From Nitrososphaerota archaeon (GTDB lineage Archaea > Thermoproteota > Nitrososphaeria > Nitrososphaerales > Gagatemarchaeaceae), in assembly GCA_005877365.1 (NCBI GenBank), contig VBPP01000117.1, positions 1 through 13,344 of the forward strand: 13,344 bases of DNA. Direction: 5' to 3'. Of this stretch, positions 1 through 6,641 are shown piece by piece. The notes under the pieces were generated by a model. It did not search any database, had not been told where the DNA came from, and saw only the letters and a list, made by a program, of their open reading frames with translations. Each line of letters begins with the position of its first letter. Position 1 is the stretch's first letter. A program made the translations under genes and the position numbers.

Positions 1-2
1 AG

Positions 3-263
3 CCCAAATTCCGTGCTCGCGACTTTTTCGTCTGGCTAACGATGAGAAGGCAGGGGGAGATATTTCAGGTGTACGACTTTGAGATGAATTACCGGCAGAG
101 CCCGGACGGTGAGACCGGGATCAGATTCTACATGGTACCCTTGGGCGCGTATTTCAAGCCCAGGAGACAAACCAAGAGCAGGGAGACGATCCTCCGCGAA
201 TACGCCATGGATGCCCTCGAGATTTTTCAAATGGTCTTCCCCGGCAGAATCGCATCCAGGTGA
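3..263 (+). CDS. C-terminal part of an unidentified protein, running in from the left edge
   Basis: The frame is open from the first bases of the window to a TGA at 261-263, so this is the last 86 codons of a longer gene, or a short gene starting at the internal ATG at 42. The peptide is rich in aromatic and charged residues (start PKFRARDFFVWLTMRRQGE, later IRFYMVPLGAYFKP) and ends in a predicted amphipathic helix (ETILREYAMDALEIFQMVF). Codon choice is GC-rich at third positions and Arg uses AGG/CGC like the neighbours, which supports real coding. I do not recognise a family and see no membrane segment or metal-binding motif. It converges on the minus-strand tautomerase gene, with a small hairpin in the 75-bp gap. 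Confidence 0.55.
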   Translation, partial: PKFRARDFFVWLTMRRQGEIFQVYDFEMNYRQSPDGETGIRFYMVPLGAYFKPRRQTKSRETILREYAMDALEIFQMVFPGRIASR

Positions 264-291
264 GCAGTCCCGGCGACAGCAATACATTCGC

Positions 292-308
292 CCCCACCCG
301 TCGTGGGG
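292..308. terminator. Hairpin between convergent genes, possible terminator
   Basis: A perfect 6-bp inverted repeat, CCCCAC (292-297) and GTGGGG (303-308), with a 5-base loop, lies between the end of the partial plus-strand gene (263) and the end of the minus-strand tautomerase gene (339). The position suits a bidirectional terminator or stabilising hairpin, but neither side has a clear T-run, so this is weak. Confidence 0.25.
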
Positions 309-338
309 TACGGGAGCCTAGCCTGATTGTCTGCTTAC

Positions 339-779
339 TTAGCGAGCGCGCGCCGCCGCCGCCTTTGCGCGGAGTGCCGCGAATTCCTCTCGCCCGAAGG
401 CCGTGCCTGAGAGGCCCCAACCCCCCTCTGCCGCCTCAGTGAGTATCACCCAAGTGCGACTGGCTTGGGTCGGGTCGCCGGAGATCTTGGTCACAATCTC
501 GGTGACCTCTTTGACGAGTTGCTTCTGGCCCTCACGGCTTAGCGCCGCTGGAGGCGTGATGACCTGAACGCGAACGGTGCGGGCGGATTCGGTGGCTGCG
601 GTGTGAATTGAGTGGGGGTCCATTCGGTGGATGAAAGCGGCGGTGTTATTCAGGTGGAAGGGGCCGGGGGTTGCCACACCTTCAGCACGGAGAACTGCCA
701 TGGTTAGCTCCTTGCCAAGCCTTGCGTCGGTGCCGGGTGGGAAGAGGTCTTCAGGAGCATAAACGTCGATCATGGGCAT
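339..779 (-). CDS. Tautomerase-superfamily enzyme (4-OT/MSAD-like, two-domain length)
   Basis: A 146-residue protein starting MPMIDVYAPEDLFPPG. The tautomerase superfamily uses the N-terminal proline exposed after Met removal as its catalytic base, and Pro2 is present only if the ATG at 779 is the start; a start at 827 would bury it. A TATA box at 807-814 also places transcription start just before 779. The length fits the fused two-domain members (about 130-150 residues) rather than the 60-residue 4-OT monomer: one beta-alpha-beta unit in residues 1-75 and a second from about 84 (RTVRVQVITPPAALSREGQK, then a helix with LVKEVTEIV). The C-terminus is Ala/Arg-rich (AALRAKAAAARAR). It is monocistronic and its substrate cannot be told. 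Family placement is from recognised sequence character; the exact reaction is unknown. Confidence 0.85.
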   Translation of the reverse strand: MPMIDVYAPEDLFPPGTDARLGKELTMAVLRAEGVATPGPFHLNNTAAFIHRMDPHSIHTAATESARTVRVQVITPPAALSREGQKQLVKEVTEIVTKISGDPTQASRTWVILTEAAEGGWGLSGTAFGREEFAALRAKAAAARAR

Positions 780-806
780 GGTGAAGCCAGAGTCAGGAGA
801 TGACTG

Positions 807-820
807 GATATATGTCAATC
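807..820 (-). promoter_or_regulatory. Archaeal TATA/BRE promoter of the tautomerase gene
   Basis: On the minus strand the sequence is GATTGACATATATC: a TATA octamer CATATATC (814-807) preceded by a purine-rich BRE-like stretch. It is centred about 31 bp before the ATG at 779, which would give a near-leaderless transcript. The same octamer and almost the same 14-mer precede the SelA-like gene at 10675-10688. Confidence 0.6.
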
Positions 821-889
821 GGTGCAAACCACATCCCGAGACAATGAGACCTGAACTGGGAGAGAATCTCTGTTACAATGGCCACTCGG

Positions 890-968
890 GCGCGATGAAA
901 CGCCTGATCCCGGCTTTTTCCTCGATTCAAACTTCTGAGCGTCTTACCCTTGACTCTTTGGTCTTCGC
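890..968. repeat. 79-bp imperfect direct repeat, copy A (partner 12732-12810)
   Basis: This stretch aligns without gaps to 12732-12810 in the same orientation with 61 of 79 identical bases by hand count. In the right-hand copy it spans the last codons of the vapC gene (minus strand), its stop codon and about 37 bp beyond. Here the same alignment keeps the vapC C-terminal codons (AKTKESRVRRSEV and a stop at 927) with no vapC upstream of them. The homology stops at about 968-970, where the plus-strand PIN gene begins to look normal. Confidence 0.8.
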
Positions 969-1341
969 TCTCATCAAGAGTGGAAGGCCGCGAACGTTTC
1001 TGAAGGCGGTGCTTCGTCCCGACCATGCACTGATACTCTCCGAACCAATCATAGAAGAGCCTTCGAGAGCGACAGAGGACGAGAAGATCAAAAGGTACGC
1101 GGATGACGAAGCGGTCGCGGCATACCTGAGAGTACTACTCTCCAAAGCTGTCTTCGTGCGGCCCAGGTCAAGAGTTCGAGTCTTCAACAACCCGGATGAT
1201 AACGTGCTAAGCACAGCGAAAGAAGGCGATGCGGATTTCATCGTGACGGGAGACAAACATATGCTCGAACTGAAGGAATTCAAGGGGATTAAGATCGTTA
1301 CGGTCGAGAAGGCGCTCTCGATTGTGGGAAGGAAGAGATGA
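895..1341 (+). pseudogene. PIN-domain protein (COG1569-like toxin), 5' end replaced
   Basis: From about 970 the frame encodes a typical PIN protein of the COG1569 type: ALIKSGRPRTFLKAVLRP, then LILSEPIIEE with an acidic pair, then NNPDDNVLSTAKEGDADF and IVTGDKHMLELKEFKGIKI, which carry the later acidic residues of the nuclease site. What is missing is the first strand with the catalytic Asp (normally LDTNVxxS just before ALIKSG). In its place lies the antisense of a vapC 3' end (repeat at 890-968), giving an N-terminus MKRLIPAFSSIQTSERL that is not PIN sequence. The frame stays open and an ATG is available at 895, so a protein could be made, and a fortuitous LDS precedes VFALIKSG, but loss of activity is likely. 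Family members are usually RNases of toxin-antitoxin modules; no antitoxin partner is seen next to it. Confidence 0.7.
927..969 (-). pseudogene. Relic of a vapC 3' end
   Basis: Read on the minus strand this encodes AKTKESRVRRSEV followed by TGA (927-929), matching the C-terminus AKSKEARVRHFEV of the VapC-like gene at the right end of the window codon for codon. Upstream of it the frame runs into the antisense of the PIN gene, so only the last 13-14 codons remain. The downstream non-coding flank is also conserved with the other copy, which argues for a duplicated DNA segment and not for convergent protein sequence. Confidence 0.6.
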
Positions 1342-1446
1342 GCTACAAGAAGGTGGTTTCCAATCGCTTTCTTTGCCTTCGATCTGCTCTTCTAGCGGCA
1401 GATGGATATCGAACTGAGATTGTGCCCCGATCTTCCCTTGCGCTCT

Positions 1447-2060
1447 CTATACGATCGAAAAGTAGGCTTTCCTTAGTTCTTCCACATTCTTGAGCTCCGA
1501 AGGCGTACCCGACCTGAGTACTCTCCCCATCTGCAGAATGTAAGCGTAATCCGCGTACTTTAGAGCCTGATACGCATTCTGCTCTACCATCAGTATAGAG
1601 AGGCCTCCCTTCTCGAGTTCCTTCACCGTCTCGAAGATCTCCTTGATGAGAATTGGCGCGATCCCCAGACTCGGTTCGTCCAAGATCAACAGTCTTGGTT
1701 TCGACATGAGGGCCCTCCCGATCGCTGCCATCTGCTGCTCGCCGCCGCTCAATCTCCCAGCCTTTATCGACCTTCTTTCCTTCAGCTTAGCGGAAAGAGG
1801 CGCCGCCCCTCCGGCGCTGAGGCCATCCCGAGTTCGACTCTGGCGAATGCGGGGAGGCTTGTGATATCATTGCCGTCGAAGCCGACCCTCCCTCGCCACA
1901 CCCTCTGCAGGCCCGTGATCGTTCTCAGGGTGGTCGACTTTCCAGCTCCGTTTGGACCAACCATGACGGTGAGGGATCGGTCCTCTGTCCGCAGGCTCAC
2001 GTCGTACAGAACCTGCGTCTCCCCGTATCCTGTGCTGATGCCTTCAACCAGGAGAGTCAT
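1447..2060 (-). pseudogene. livF: LivF-type ABC transporter ATPase, internal deletion and frameshift
   Basis: The ATG at 2060 starts MTLLVEGISTGYGETQVLYD, with Walker A GPNGAGKST, and the frame reads to APEGRRLFP before a TGA at about 1782. The rest is in another frame: KLKERRSIKAGRLSGGEQQ (signature motif LSGGEQQ), LLILDEPSLGIAP (Walker B), the H-loop region MVEQNAYQALKYADYAYILQ, and the end at 1447. In intact LivF (about 233 residues) roughly 30 residues (the segment like MTVEENLxxG...LF) separate EGRRxF from the RLxERR segment. Here they are absent and LFP is followed almost directly by KLKERR, out of frame by 2 bases. So the DNA shows a deletion of about 30 codons plus a frameshift at about 1786-1792. 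The start overlaps the end of livG by 17 bases. An initiation at the TTG codon of LSGGE would give only a fragment without Walker A. Confidence 0.88.
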
Positions 2061-2787
2061 TTTCCTCGAAACCCAGGTACGCCCTTATCACCGCCTCGTT
2101 GTGAACCACCTCATCCGGCGTGCCTTCCGCAATCTTCGCCCCCTCCTCAAGAACCACAACCCTCTCGGCCAGCGTGAGGACCGCCCCCATCACGTGCTCC
2201 ACGATCAGCGCGGAGAAACCTACCTCGCCACGGATCTTCCTGAAGAGTTGAATCGAGTCTCTGAGTTCATCCGAGGACAGACCCGCGAAGACCTCGTCGA
2301 GCAGGATTACGTCCGCTCCCGTCGCCAGCGCTCTCGCGAGCTCCAGCCTCTTCTTCTCCTGGACCGTTAGACTGCTGGCCGGCAAATCTCGCCGAGCATC
2401 CATCCCCAATAGCGAGAGCAGACGGTCAGCTTCATTCAGCGAGCGCTTGGTGTCCTTGATTCGTCTCCTACCGTACATGACCGCGACGGAGACGTTCTCT
2501 CTCGTCGTCATCTCTGCAAATGGTCGGGGAATCTGGTGGGTCTTGGCGACCCCCAGCTTCACGATCGCGTTCGCGGGAAGGTGGTCGATTCTTGTCTCCC
2601 CCAGCATGACCGCGCCCGAGGTCGGCTTCTCGAGTCCGGCGATGATGTTCAGGAGCGTCGTCTTTCCAGAACCGTTCGGTCCAATGAGCCCGAGCGTGCT
2701 CCCTGCGGGGAGCGAGATGGTAACTCCTTTGAGAGCCTGGACTCCCCCGAACTCCTTGCTGACAGCCTCGGTGCGCAGGGTTGGCAT
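2044..2787 (-). CDS. livG: Branched-chain/polar amino acid ABC transporter ATPase LivG
   Basis: A 247-residue ATPase of the Liv (HAAT) family, energising import through the LivHM membrane pair. Walker A is GPNGSGKT at residues 36-43; the Q-loop segment is KTHQIPRPFAEMTTRENV; Walker B is VILLDEVFAGL; the H-loop His is in LIVEHVMGAVLTLAERVVVL. The signature motif is LTVQEKKRLELARALA, so the usual LSGGQ core is degenerate, a variation tolerated in LivG proteins, where the following RLELARAL is well kept. LivG-specific length and the C-terminal EGTPDEVVHNEAVIRAYLG separate it from LivF. It starts 1 base after the livM stop and overlaps livF by 17 bases, so translation is probably coupled. The frame is intact. 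Confidence 0.93.
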   Translation of the reverse strand: MPTLRTEAVSKEFGGVQALKGVTISLPAGSTLGLIGPNGSGKTTLLNIIAGLEKPTSGAVMLGETRIDHLPANAIVKLGVAKTHQIPRPFAEMTTRENVSVAVMYGRRRIKDTKRSLNEADRLLSLLGMDARRDLPASSLTVQEKKRLELARALATGADVILLDEVFAGLSSDELRDSIQLFRKIRGEVGFSALIVEHVMGAVLTLAERVVVLEEGAKIAEGTPDEVVHNEAVIRAYLGFEENDSPG

Positions 2788-2788
2788 C

Positions 2789-3724
2789 TCACTCCAACAG
2801 TTCCCTTAGCGAGGCAGAACGCCGTTTGAGCGTGCCGACTATCCCTTCCGGAATGAAAAGAGCGATTACCACGACCGCGAAGCCGATTATGATCAGCTGT
2901 GTGCCTATCGCAACGGTGAGGAAATAGTATGACGGAAGATAGACGACGACTGCTCCGAGTATCGGTCCGAGCGCCGTCCCTACCCCTCCTATGATGATCA
3001 TCGCCAGCATCTGGAGTGAGAAGTTCAGGCTGAAGGTTTCGTACGGAAATACCCCCGACGTCGTCCAAGCGAAGACCGCGCCGCCCGCACCTGCGAAGAG
3101 CCCGCTAAGACCAAAGAGGTAAAGCTTGAGGGCGGAGACGTTGACCCCTACGGACCTCGCCGCGTCTTCGTCGCTCTTTATTGCGCGGATTCCGAGCCCC
3201 AGCTTTCCCCTATTGATGTAGTAAGTGATGAGCATCTCGAAAAGCACGATTCCCCAAATCGTGTAATACCACGAGTAGGGTTGAAAACCGAGGTTCAGGA
3301 TTATGCCCTGACTCCCACCGAGTTGTGGTAGTTCCAGCACTATGTTCAGGGCCGCGAGCGCGATGACGACCGTCGAGATCGCGAAGTAGACTCCCCTGAA
3401 GCGTAGCGTGACGAGCCCTATCATCAGGGCGAAGACTAGCCCGAGGGCGGCGCCCAGCAGGACACCGAGAACGGGGTCGAGCCCGTATACGTCCGCGGAA
3501 GCGCCCAGGGCGTAAGCTCCTATACCTAGGAAGACCACGTGTCCGAAGCTGACGTACCCGGTCATTCCCGTGATGAAGTTGATTGAGTACGCGAGAGCCG
3601 TGTAGAAGAGCAGGTTGATCACTATGACTGATGTCGAGAAGGGAAAGGCGAACGGAAGAATCAGGAGGAGTAGCATGAGCGCGAGTAAGCCAAAGAAAGT
3701 GACCCCGAGCCCCGCAATCCTCAC
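2789..3724 (-). CDS. livM: Amino acid ABC transporter permease LivM
   Basis: A 311-residue polytopic membrane protein of the LivM family. About eight to ten hydrophobic segments are visible, beginning FFGLLALMLLLLILPFAFPF. The conserved first-half stretch ITGMTGYVSFGHVVFLGIGA is typical of LivM (the family has GxxGxxSxGHxxFxxxGAY). The cytoplasmic coupling loop that contacts the ATPases is AIKSDEDAARSVGVNVSALK. The start is GTG at 3724, in a GTGA overlap of 4 bases with the livH stop, so translational coupling is likely. It pairs with LivH to form the membrane channel. The C-terminal tail after FIPEGIVGTLKRR is cytoplasmic. The frame is undamaged. Confidence 0.93.
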   Translation of the reverse strand: MRIAGLGVTFFGLLALMLLLLILPFAFPFSTSVIVINLLFYTALAYSINFITGMTGYVSFGHVVFLGIGAYALGASADVYGLDPVLGVLLGAALGLVFALMIGLVTLRFRGVYFAISTVVIALAALNIVLELPQLGGSQGIILNLGFQPYSWYYTIWGIVLFEMLITYYINRGKLGLGIRAIKSDEDAARSVGVNVSALKLYLFGLSGLFAGAGGAVFAWTTSGVFPYETFSLNFSLQMLAMIIIGGVGTALGPILGAVVVYLPSYYFLTVAIGTQLIIIGFAVVVIALFIPEGIVGTLKRRSASLRELLE

Positions 3725-4605
3725 TTTACTATCCCCTCTGGACGGAAGAGGAGGACCGGAATAAGAAGGAGGAACGCAACGGCGTAAGCGAGGGAAACGG
3801 GCACGAACGCCTGAAGCACGTCAATCACCACCCCGAGGGTGAGCCCTCCCAAGAGAGACCCGAGCATCTTTCCCGGACCTCCGAGGACGACTATGACGAA
3901 GCTGATCGGAGCGTAGAGTGCTCCCATGTACGGGTTGATTCCGGTCGGAATCCATACGGTCAAGAGGGCCCCACCTGCCATCGTGATCGAGAATCCGAGG
4001 GCGGTTGCGAGAGAGGCCACCTTGGTGGGGTTCGCTCCGACGAGCTGCGTGGCCGTTATGTCCTGGCTGTACGCTTTAATGGCGTTCCCGATGTAAGTTC
4101 TGTCGAGGAAGACGACCGAGGTCGATATGATGAGGACGGCCAAGATAGTGACGTAGAGCGCGCCGAGGGGTAACTCGAGGAATCCGAGGGCGACCGTGCC
4201 GGGCGACCAGTTTATCCCTACGAAGTCGCCGGTGAAGGCAACCACGGCCAAGTTGCTCATGAAGAGGCTCAGGCCGAAGGTGGAGACGAGGGTGACCATC
4301 TCACTTCTCAGGGTTATTCTTTCCTTCCCCCTCAGCTCCCTATGAAGGAAACTGAAGTAGAATGCGTACCCCACGAAGATGCCGAGAGCACCGTCCACGA
4401 CCGCGCTGAGGAGAGGATTGAATCCGCCGAAGACGTTCAGAAAGTAGGCGCCGTACGCACCCAGCATGATGAACTCGCCGTGCGCGATATTCACGACCTT
4501 CACGACTCCCCAGATCAGGTTCAGCCCGTGGGCGACGACCGCGAAGACACAACCGAGCATTATCCCGAATAGGAGGTCCGAAAGAATGACCGCGAGGGCG
4601 ACCAT
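3721..4605 (-). CDS. livH: Amino acid ABC transporter permease LivH
   Basis: A 294-residue membrane protein of the LivH family, a usual length. The diagnostic N-terminal region is GLNLIWGVVKVVNIAHGEFI followed by MLGAYGAYFL, and the coupling loop is AIKAYSQDITATQLVGANPT. The C-terminal half carries GALYAPISFVIVVLGGPGKM and LGSLLGGLTLGV, as in other LivH proteins, and ends LLFRPEGIVK. About eight hydrophobic helices are present. It lies 9 bases downstream of the livK stop and overlaps livM by 4 bases, so it is within one transcription unit. The start ATG at 4605 is the first available after the livK stop and gives the expected N-terminal helix. Confidence 0.93.
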   Translation of the reverse strand: MVALAVILSDLLFGIMLGCVFAVVAHGLNLIWGVVKVVNIAHGEFIMLGAYGAYFLNVFGGFNPLLSAVVDGALGIFVGYAFYFSFLHRELRGKERITLRSEMVTLVSTFGLSLFMSNLAVVAFTGDFVGINWSPGTVALGFLELPLGALYVTILAVLIISTSVVFLDRTYIGNAIKAYSQDITATQLVGANPTKVASLATALGFSITMAGGALLTVWIPTGINPYMGALYAPISFVIVVLGGPGKMLGSLLGGLTLGVVIDVLQAFVPVSLAYAVAFLLLIPVLLFRPEGIVK

Positions 4606-4614
4606 GTCGAAGGA

Positions 4615-5889
4615 CTAGGCACCGTATGGGTACTGGGGTTGCGTCTCGGCTACGGTCGTCGGATACACCACCTTCAGGACGCCGTTCTGCCACTGAACGA
4701 GGACCATCGAATGGGCGGTCTGCTTTCCGGTCTGGTCCACCTGGAATTGCCCAAAGAACGACATGAAGTTCAGGCTGGAGAGCACCCGCTTTACTGAAGT
4801 GGTGTCGAAGCTGTTGGCAGACTGGATCGCCTTGGCCAGGACGAAGATCGTTCCCGCTGCTTCACCGGAGTGGTAGGTGGGTGTCTTCCCTCCTGAGACT
4901 TGCTGGTAAAGCTGGGTGAACTGCGCGACGGTCGGACCGAACCAGTCCAGGCCGAGGGATTTTGCCTGGTCGGAGGTGTACGCGACTGTGTGCTCCCATT
5001 GGGAGGGGCCCGTTACCAGGTTTGCGGCCGTGCCCAGCTGTTGCTGGAAGGTAGGTTCCGTGACGGCGACCAAGAGCGAGATGAACTTCGGAGTCCATCC
5101 GACCTGCGCCAGTTGCTTAGCGAGGAGCAGACCGTCATTGAAGTGGCCTCCGCCCAGGAGGTCGTCGGCACCCGCGCTCTTCGCGGCTGTTAGCTGCGGC
5201 GTAACGTCGTTGACGGTCGTCGGGTAAGACGACTGATAGACTACCTGGAAGCCCTGGGCCTTTGAGTAGTTTATCGCTGCCAGAGCCGCGGTCGTCGAGA
5301 ACGAATCGCCAGCGTAAATGACAGCGAGCTTGTCGCTCGGATGGTTCGCCTTGAGCCAATCGATCGCCACCCTGAGGTACGTCGAAGCAGGGCTCAGCAC
5401 CTCGAAGACGTTCTTGTAGCCCTGCCGCCAGATGCTGTCCGCCGAGCCCCCGTGCGAGAGCATTATCGTCCCAAACTGCTCAGCGATGGGTGCGGCGGCG
5501 GCTGTTAGACCACTACTGTAAGGCGCGAGGAGGAACTGGGCATTGTCCTGCTGCACGAGCTTGGTGTAGAGCGGAACGATGTTGCTCGTCTGGCTTGCGT
5601 CATCGGTGTAGTCGAGCGTCATGTTGTAGGACTTGCCGTTCACTATGATGCCGCCGTTGCTGTTTAGCCACTGGGTCGCGGTCTTCATTCCGTTGAGCGA
5701 AGCAGCACCCTCGACATTGAAATTACCCGTCAGGGAAATTGAGAATCCCACCTTGACGGTCCCGCCCGGCGGCGGCTTGGTGGGCAGTGTCAGATAGTAA
5801 GCGCTGGTGCCCCCTGCCACTACCAAGATTATGGCGGCGACGATGATCGCGGTTGTCTTGGTCGTGATTCCTACGCGTCTCTTCAGCAT
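4615..5889 (-). CDS. livK: Amino acid ABC transporter substrate-binding protein LivK-like
   Basis: A 424-residue extracellular binding protein (periplasmic-binding fold type I, Peripla_BP_6/HAAT). The N-terminus MLKRRVGITTKTTAIIVAAI continues into a single hydrophobic helix (residues about 10-30, no lipobox Cys) and a Pro-rich linker PTKPPPGG, as expected for an archaeal protein anchored in the cell membrane. The mature domain opens with TVKVGFSISLTGNFNVEGAA, the classical first strand and ligand loop, followed by LNGMKTATQWLNSNGGI. The second lobe includes DKLAVIYAGDSFS. I prefer the ATG at 5889 to the TTG at 5910 because it gives a normal short basic n-region. The ligand may be branched-chain amino acids, other polar amino acids, amides or urea-type compounds; sequence alone does not decide. 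No TATA box is visible close upstream. Confidence 0.92.
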   Translation of the reverse strand: MLKRRVGITTKTTAIIVAAIILVVAGGTSAYYLTLPTKPPPGGTVKVGFSISLTGNFNVEGAASLNGMKTATQWLNSNGGIIVNGKSYNMTLDYTDDASQTSNIVPLYTKLVQQDNAQFLLAPYSSGLTAAAAPIAEQFGTIMLSHGGSADSIWRQGYKNVFEVLSPASTYLRVAIDWLKANHPSDKLAVIYAGDSFSTTAALAAINYSKAQGFQVVYQSSYPTTVNDVTPQLTAAKSAGADDLLGGGHFNDGLLLAKQLAQVGWTPKFISLLVAVTEPTFQQQLGTAANLVTGPSQWEHTVAYTSDQAKSLGLDWFGPTVAQFTQLYQQVSGGKTPTYHSGEAAGTIFVLAKAIQSANSFDTTSVKRVLSSLNFMSFFGQFQVDQTGKQTAHSMVLVQWQNGVLKVVYPTTVAETQPQYPYGA

Positions 5890-5934
5890 AGGGTACCGAG
5901 TCGTTGGCAATCTCGACTTTGTCGTCTACTGTCG

Positions 5935-6100
5935 CTAGGTACCTTTCGAGCGCGTCCCTCCCCCTGCTATCGCGACCTGGAGGAAGGCAAGCCTCTTCGT
6001 AGCAGCGACCCAGATCCAGCTCTTCCTTCCTGCACCTGAGGTAGACGGGCTGCGGCGCAACCGCGAGTTGAGAGTCGCCGCGGAATTTCCGGGGCAAGTC
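5935..6100 (-). other. Coding-like open stretch in front of livK, no recognised gene
   Basis: Directly upstream of livK one minus-strand frame looks protein-like: it includes VYLRCRKEELDLGRCYEEAC and DALERYLATVDDKVEIANDS, with GC-rich third positions and acidic/basic balance. It has no stop of its own before livK; in this frame the ribosome would read far into livK, out of frame, to 5723. It may be the remains of a gene whose 3' end is lost, or chance openness in GC-rich DNA. No family is recognised and no TATA box for livK is visible in this 200-bp segment. Confidence 0.25.
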
Positions 6101-6241
6101 ATGGGCAAAAAAAGCCGTTCCACAGGCCAACCCAAGCGCGATGAATCAGTCCGGTCGGGAACGAAGAAGAGGAGCGGTGGAGTCATGAAGTGGATTACAT
6201 GCATGATCGTACGTCACTTACTCTCTTCGATGGAGCGCTGA
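6101..6241 (+). CDS. Possible small basic protein, or 5' fragment of a gene
   Basis: An ATG at 6101 opens 46 codons starting MGKKSRSTGQPKRDESVRSG followed by TKKRSGGV and ending with a TGA near 6239. The first 28 residues are strongly basic and look like a genuine N-terminal tail; the remainder (MKWITCMIVRHLL...) does not obviously belong to it. It could be the 5' fragment of the gene whose 3' part is the CxxC frame at 6348-6578, which lacks a start codon, but the two are in different frames and about 160 bp apart. No function is proposed. Confidence 0.25.
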   Translation: MGKKSRSTGQPKRDESVRSGTKKRSGGVMKWITCMIVRHLLSSMER

Positions 6242-6347
6242 TGCAAGATGGAAAACATAAGGCCCACCAAAAAAGCAGGTTCATAGGATTCACTGTTACC
6301 GTTGGTGGCTGTTGGCTGGCCAGAGGGCGTCTCCCAGTGGCTTTTGA

Positions 6348-6578
6348 GACGAATCTGCGGCGAATGGCCGAACCATAAGGGCTAGCGGCAAAGTCGGGGG
6401 AGGAAACGAGGTCTCCTGGCCGCCATCCCACTGGCTCGAATGCGAGAGCTGCGGTGAATCGGTCCTCAACGACTTTTGGGCCGTAACATACGACGAGCGC
6501 GACGTGGAGCAGTACAAACGCTTCATCGAGATGCTCAGGCTCAGGAAGGAAGGACTCTACGGGCCGGTTATCGGCTAA
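6348..6578 (+). CDS. Small CxxC protein without an obvious start codon
   Basis: The frame is open from just after a TGA at 6345-6347 to TAA at 6576-6578. From about 6390 the peptide is convincingly protein-like: NEVSWPPSHWLECESCGESV, then LNDFWAVTYDERDVEQYKRF and IEMLRLRKEGLYGPVIG. The CESC pair next to SHW could be half a metal site, or a redox pair. No ATG, GTG or TTG lies before the conserved-looking part, so the 5' end appears lost, or a rare start such as ATA (6375) would be needed. The family is not recognised. Confidence 0.45.
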   Translation, partial: DESAANGRTIRASGKVGGGNEVSWPPSHWLECESCGESVLNDFWAVTYDERDVEQYKRFIEMLRLRKEGLYGPVIG

Positions 6579-6641
6579 ATCAGGTTACCCTTGCCGTCTT
6601 CGCAGGCTGAGTAGCCGCAACCCGCGAGCTGAGCAGCTGCG

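Noticed and set aside
772..894. Upstream start for the PIN gene at 772
   Set aside because: It would overlap the tautomerase start codon and its promoter, and the extra residues are not PIN sequence.
1861..2370. A 169-codon plus-strand frame opposite livF and livG
   Set aside because: It is antisense to two ATPase genes with clear motifs; its composition (rich in Arg, Pro and Leu) is that of a GC-rich shadow frame.
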